Positions 38,452 to 39,332 of a stretch of DNA of 39,332 bases are shown here, piece by piece. Source of the DNA: Microcaldota archaeon (lineage in GTDB: Archaea > Micrarchaeota > Micrarchaeia > Micrarchaeales > Micrarchaeaceae); the NCBI GenBank assembly GCA_021827665.1, contig JAKAUR010000011.1, positions 1 through 39,332 of the forward strand, written 5' to 3'. A program made the position numbers and the translations under genes. The notes under the pieces were generated by a model. It did not search any database, was not told the origin of the DNA, and saw only the letters and a list, made by a program, of their open reading frames with translations. How positions within the stretch are numbered: position 1 is the first letter of the stretch; each line of letters starts with the position of its first letter.

Positions 38452-39103
38452 CCCCAACCGCTGCGAAAAAGTTAGAAGTAAACTTGTTTCCGGTTCCCCT
38501 ATCCTCAAAATAGCCCAGCATCGAATCGAATACCGTGCCCAGGAACCCTGCAATCATGGCAATAAGGAAAACTGTGTACTTCGGGATAAAAACCCCCAAA
38601 TGCGGCGCTGCAAGCACGGTCACGCTCGCAAGTGTGCTTCCGAAAAGGCCCATGGCAAGGCCGAAAACCGTAACCCCTCCGGACGTTCCCTTTTTCACCT
38701 TCTTGAAATTGAATATCATCCTGGGCTCTCCGTCCAAAACGCCCAGCTCGCTGCTGAACTTATCTGCTGTCACAGCGCTTACCGCGCTTATAAAACCTGC
38801 TAAAGCGAACAGGTCAAGGAGCCCGTAATGGTAAACCCTGCCGAACGCGAAAACAACGACGAAAATAAGGGGAAGTAATCCGTTCGCTATGACGTTTTTG
38901 ACTCCCCTCTGCTTTTCGTAGAGGCCTTTCTTCTTTTTGTACGTGGTTCCGGCGAACGTTACTATTGCCGATACGGCCAGGAACCATAGCATTACTAGGA
39001 AGAAGAATATTCCGTAGCTGGGCCATGCTAGCAGCAGCATGGCTATCCCCATCACGAGGGCTGCCACGGTCGCCTTGACGTTCAAGGTCAGAAAAGTTGC
39101 CAT
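38411..39103 (-). CDS. DUF92/TMEM19-family membrane protein
   Basis: This protein has about 230 residues from the ATG at 39103; a GTG at 39142 just downstream of a TATACTTT box could start a longer leaderless form. It has about six membrane helices. The family signature is clear: RGVKNVIANGLLP, then SAVSAVTADKFSSELGVL, then KKVKKGTSGGVTVFGLAMGLFG. One plant member (VTE6) acts as a phytyl-phosphate kinase, and archaeal members may work on isoprenoid phosphates, but this is inference. It is convergent with the thioesterase. Confidence 0.85.
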   Translation of the reverse strand: MATFLTLNVKATVAALVMGIAMLLLAWPSYGIFFFLVMLWFLAVSAIVTFAGTTYKKKKGLYEKQRGVKNVIANGLLPLIFVVVFAFGRVYHYGLLDLFALAGFISAVSAVTADKFSSELGVLDGEPRMIFNFKKVKKGTSGGVTVFGLAMGLFGSTLASVTVLAAPHLGVFIPKYTVFLIAMIAGFLGTVFDSMLGYFEDRGTGNKFTSNFFAAVGASAVCLAVLAFLV

Positions 39104-39142
39104 TAAGATTCCGTCAACCCCGCGACGCAAAACTAGGGTCAC

Positions 39143-39332
39143 ATGCGCCGCGGATTTCCAAATACAAGGATATACTTTGAGCCAAAAAGATATAAAAGCT
39201 CCTCTTTTGCCTGTTCTGCCGAGAACCAGTCAATAATGGCCGTAAAATAAAAAAGAGCTTTAAATTATAAATATTCCGCTATTTCAAAAGTTTTTTAAAC
39301 TTATCTTTTTATATTATATTACTGGTTATTTA
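39143..39332. other. Right-edge intergenic region
   Basis: No gene is seen. AT-rich sequence contains minus-strand TATA candidates for the DUF92 gene (39171-39178 and near 39190) and a TTTTTTAAAC run near 39290. The stretch continues beyond the window. Confidence 0.4.

Noticed and set aside
1-39332. CRISPR arrays, insertion sequences, rRNA genes
   Set aside because: No regularly spaced repeats, transposase motifs or rRNA-like segments were seen; the only repeats are the hairpin elements and the aglB duplication.

Overview
The window is chromosomal DNA of an archaeon, most likely a small-genome DPANN-type lineage (Micrarchaeota-like; this placement is inference). The evidence is archaeal-type ribosomal proteins (uL3, uL4, uL23, uL2, uS19, uL22, uS3, eL15, eL42), TFE-alpha, GINS, aIF2-alpha, a KEOPS Pcc1 subunit, a PAC2 proteasome-assembly protein, an AglB/STT3 oligosaccharyltransferase, two tRNA genes with bulge-helix-bulge introns, TATA-box promoters, and GGTG-type ribosome binding sites at many starts. 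Spacing is tight and most genes abut or overlap.

Layout. 1-6.3 kb: two small membrane proteins, a nucleotidyltransferase-fold protein, then glyA convergent with a double-domain ThyX (a one-carbon/dTMP pair), a VKOR-type disulfide protein, a DUF981-like membrane protein and an HxlR-type regulator. 6.3-9.6 kb: a divergent NRAMP-family transporter with a small membrane partner, then a HerA/VirB4-type ATPase carrying a C-terminal nuclease-like domain. 9.8-15.1 kb: intron-containing tRNA-Ser, an operon of an MTH1-like Nudix hydrolase, an unknown 346-aa protein and a nuclease-fold protein, then a PEBP protein, small unknown genes, a pair of repeated RNA-hairpin elements, and an S66 LD-carboxypeptidase. 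15.2-20 kb: thymidine kinase convergent with a complete three-gene ECF transporter whose ATPase protein has two ABC domains fused to a phosphoribosyltransferase.

20-24.7 kb: a DHH phosphoesterase, a DsrE-like protein, a hidden gene with no normal start, a beta-carbonic-anhydrase-like protein, a frameshifted methyltransferase, an EamA transporter, and tRNA-Ile with a UAU anticodon. 24.8-33.9 kb, all on the minus strand: eL15, Pcc1, uL3, uL4, uL23, uL2, an unrecognised 76-aa repeat protein, uS19, uL22, uS3, and a very long STT3 with an extra N-terminal membrane/coiled-coil module. The usual continuation of the S10/spc cluster after uS3 is missing. 34-39.3 kb: a candidate small membrane protein, TFE with a lysine-rich N-terminal tail, initiator tRNA-Met, GINS, eL42, aIF2-alpha, PAC2, intron-containing tRNA-Gly, a hotdog thioesterase and a DUF92 membrane protein.

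The best candidate for an undescribed system is the ECF-transporter/phosphoribosyltransferase fusion: it suggests that uptake of a nucleobase is coupled to its trapping as a nucleotide, and it sits beside a nucleoside-salvage kinase. Other leads are the 76-aa protein inside the ribosomal operon, the HerA-nuclease fusion, a hairpin RNA element with a compensatory base-pair change, and the split-motif ThyX.
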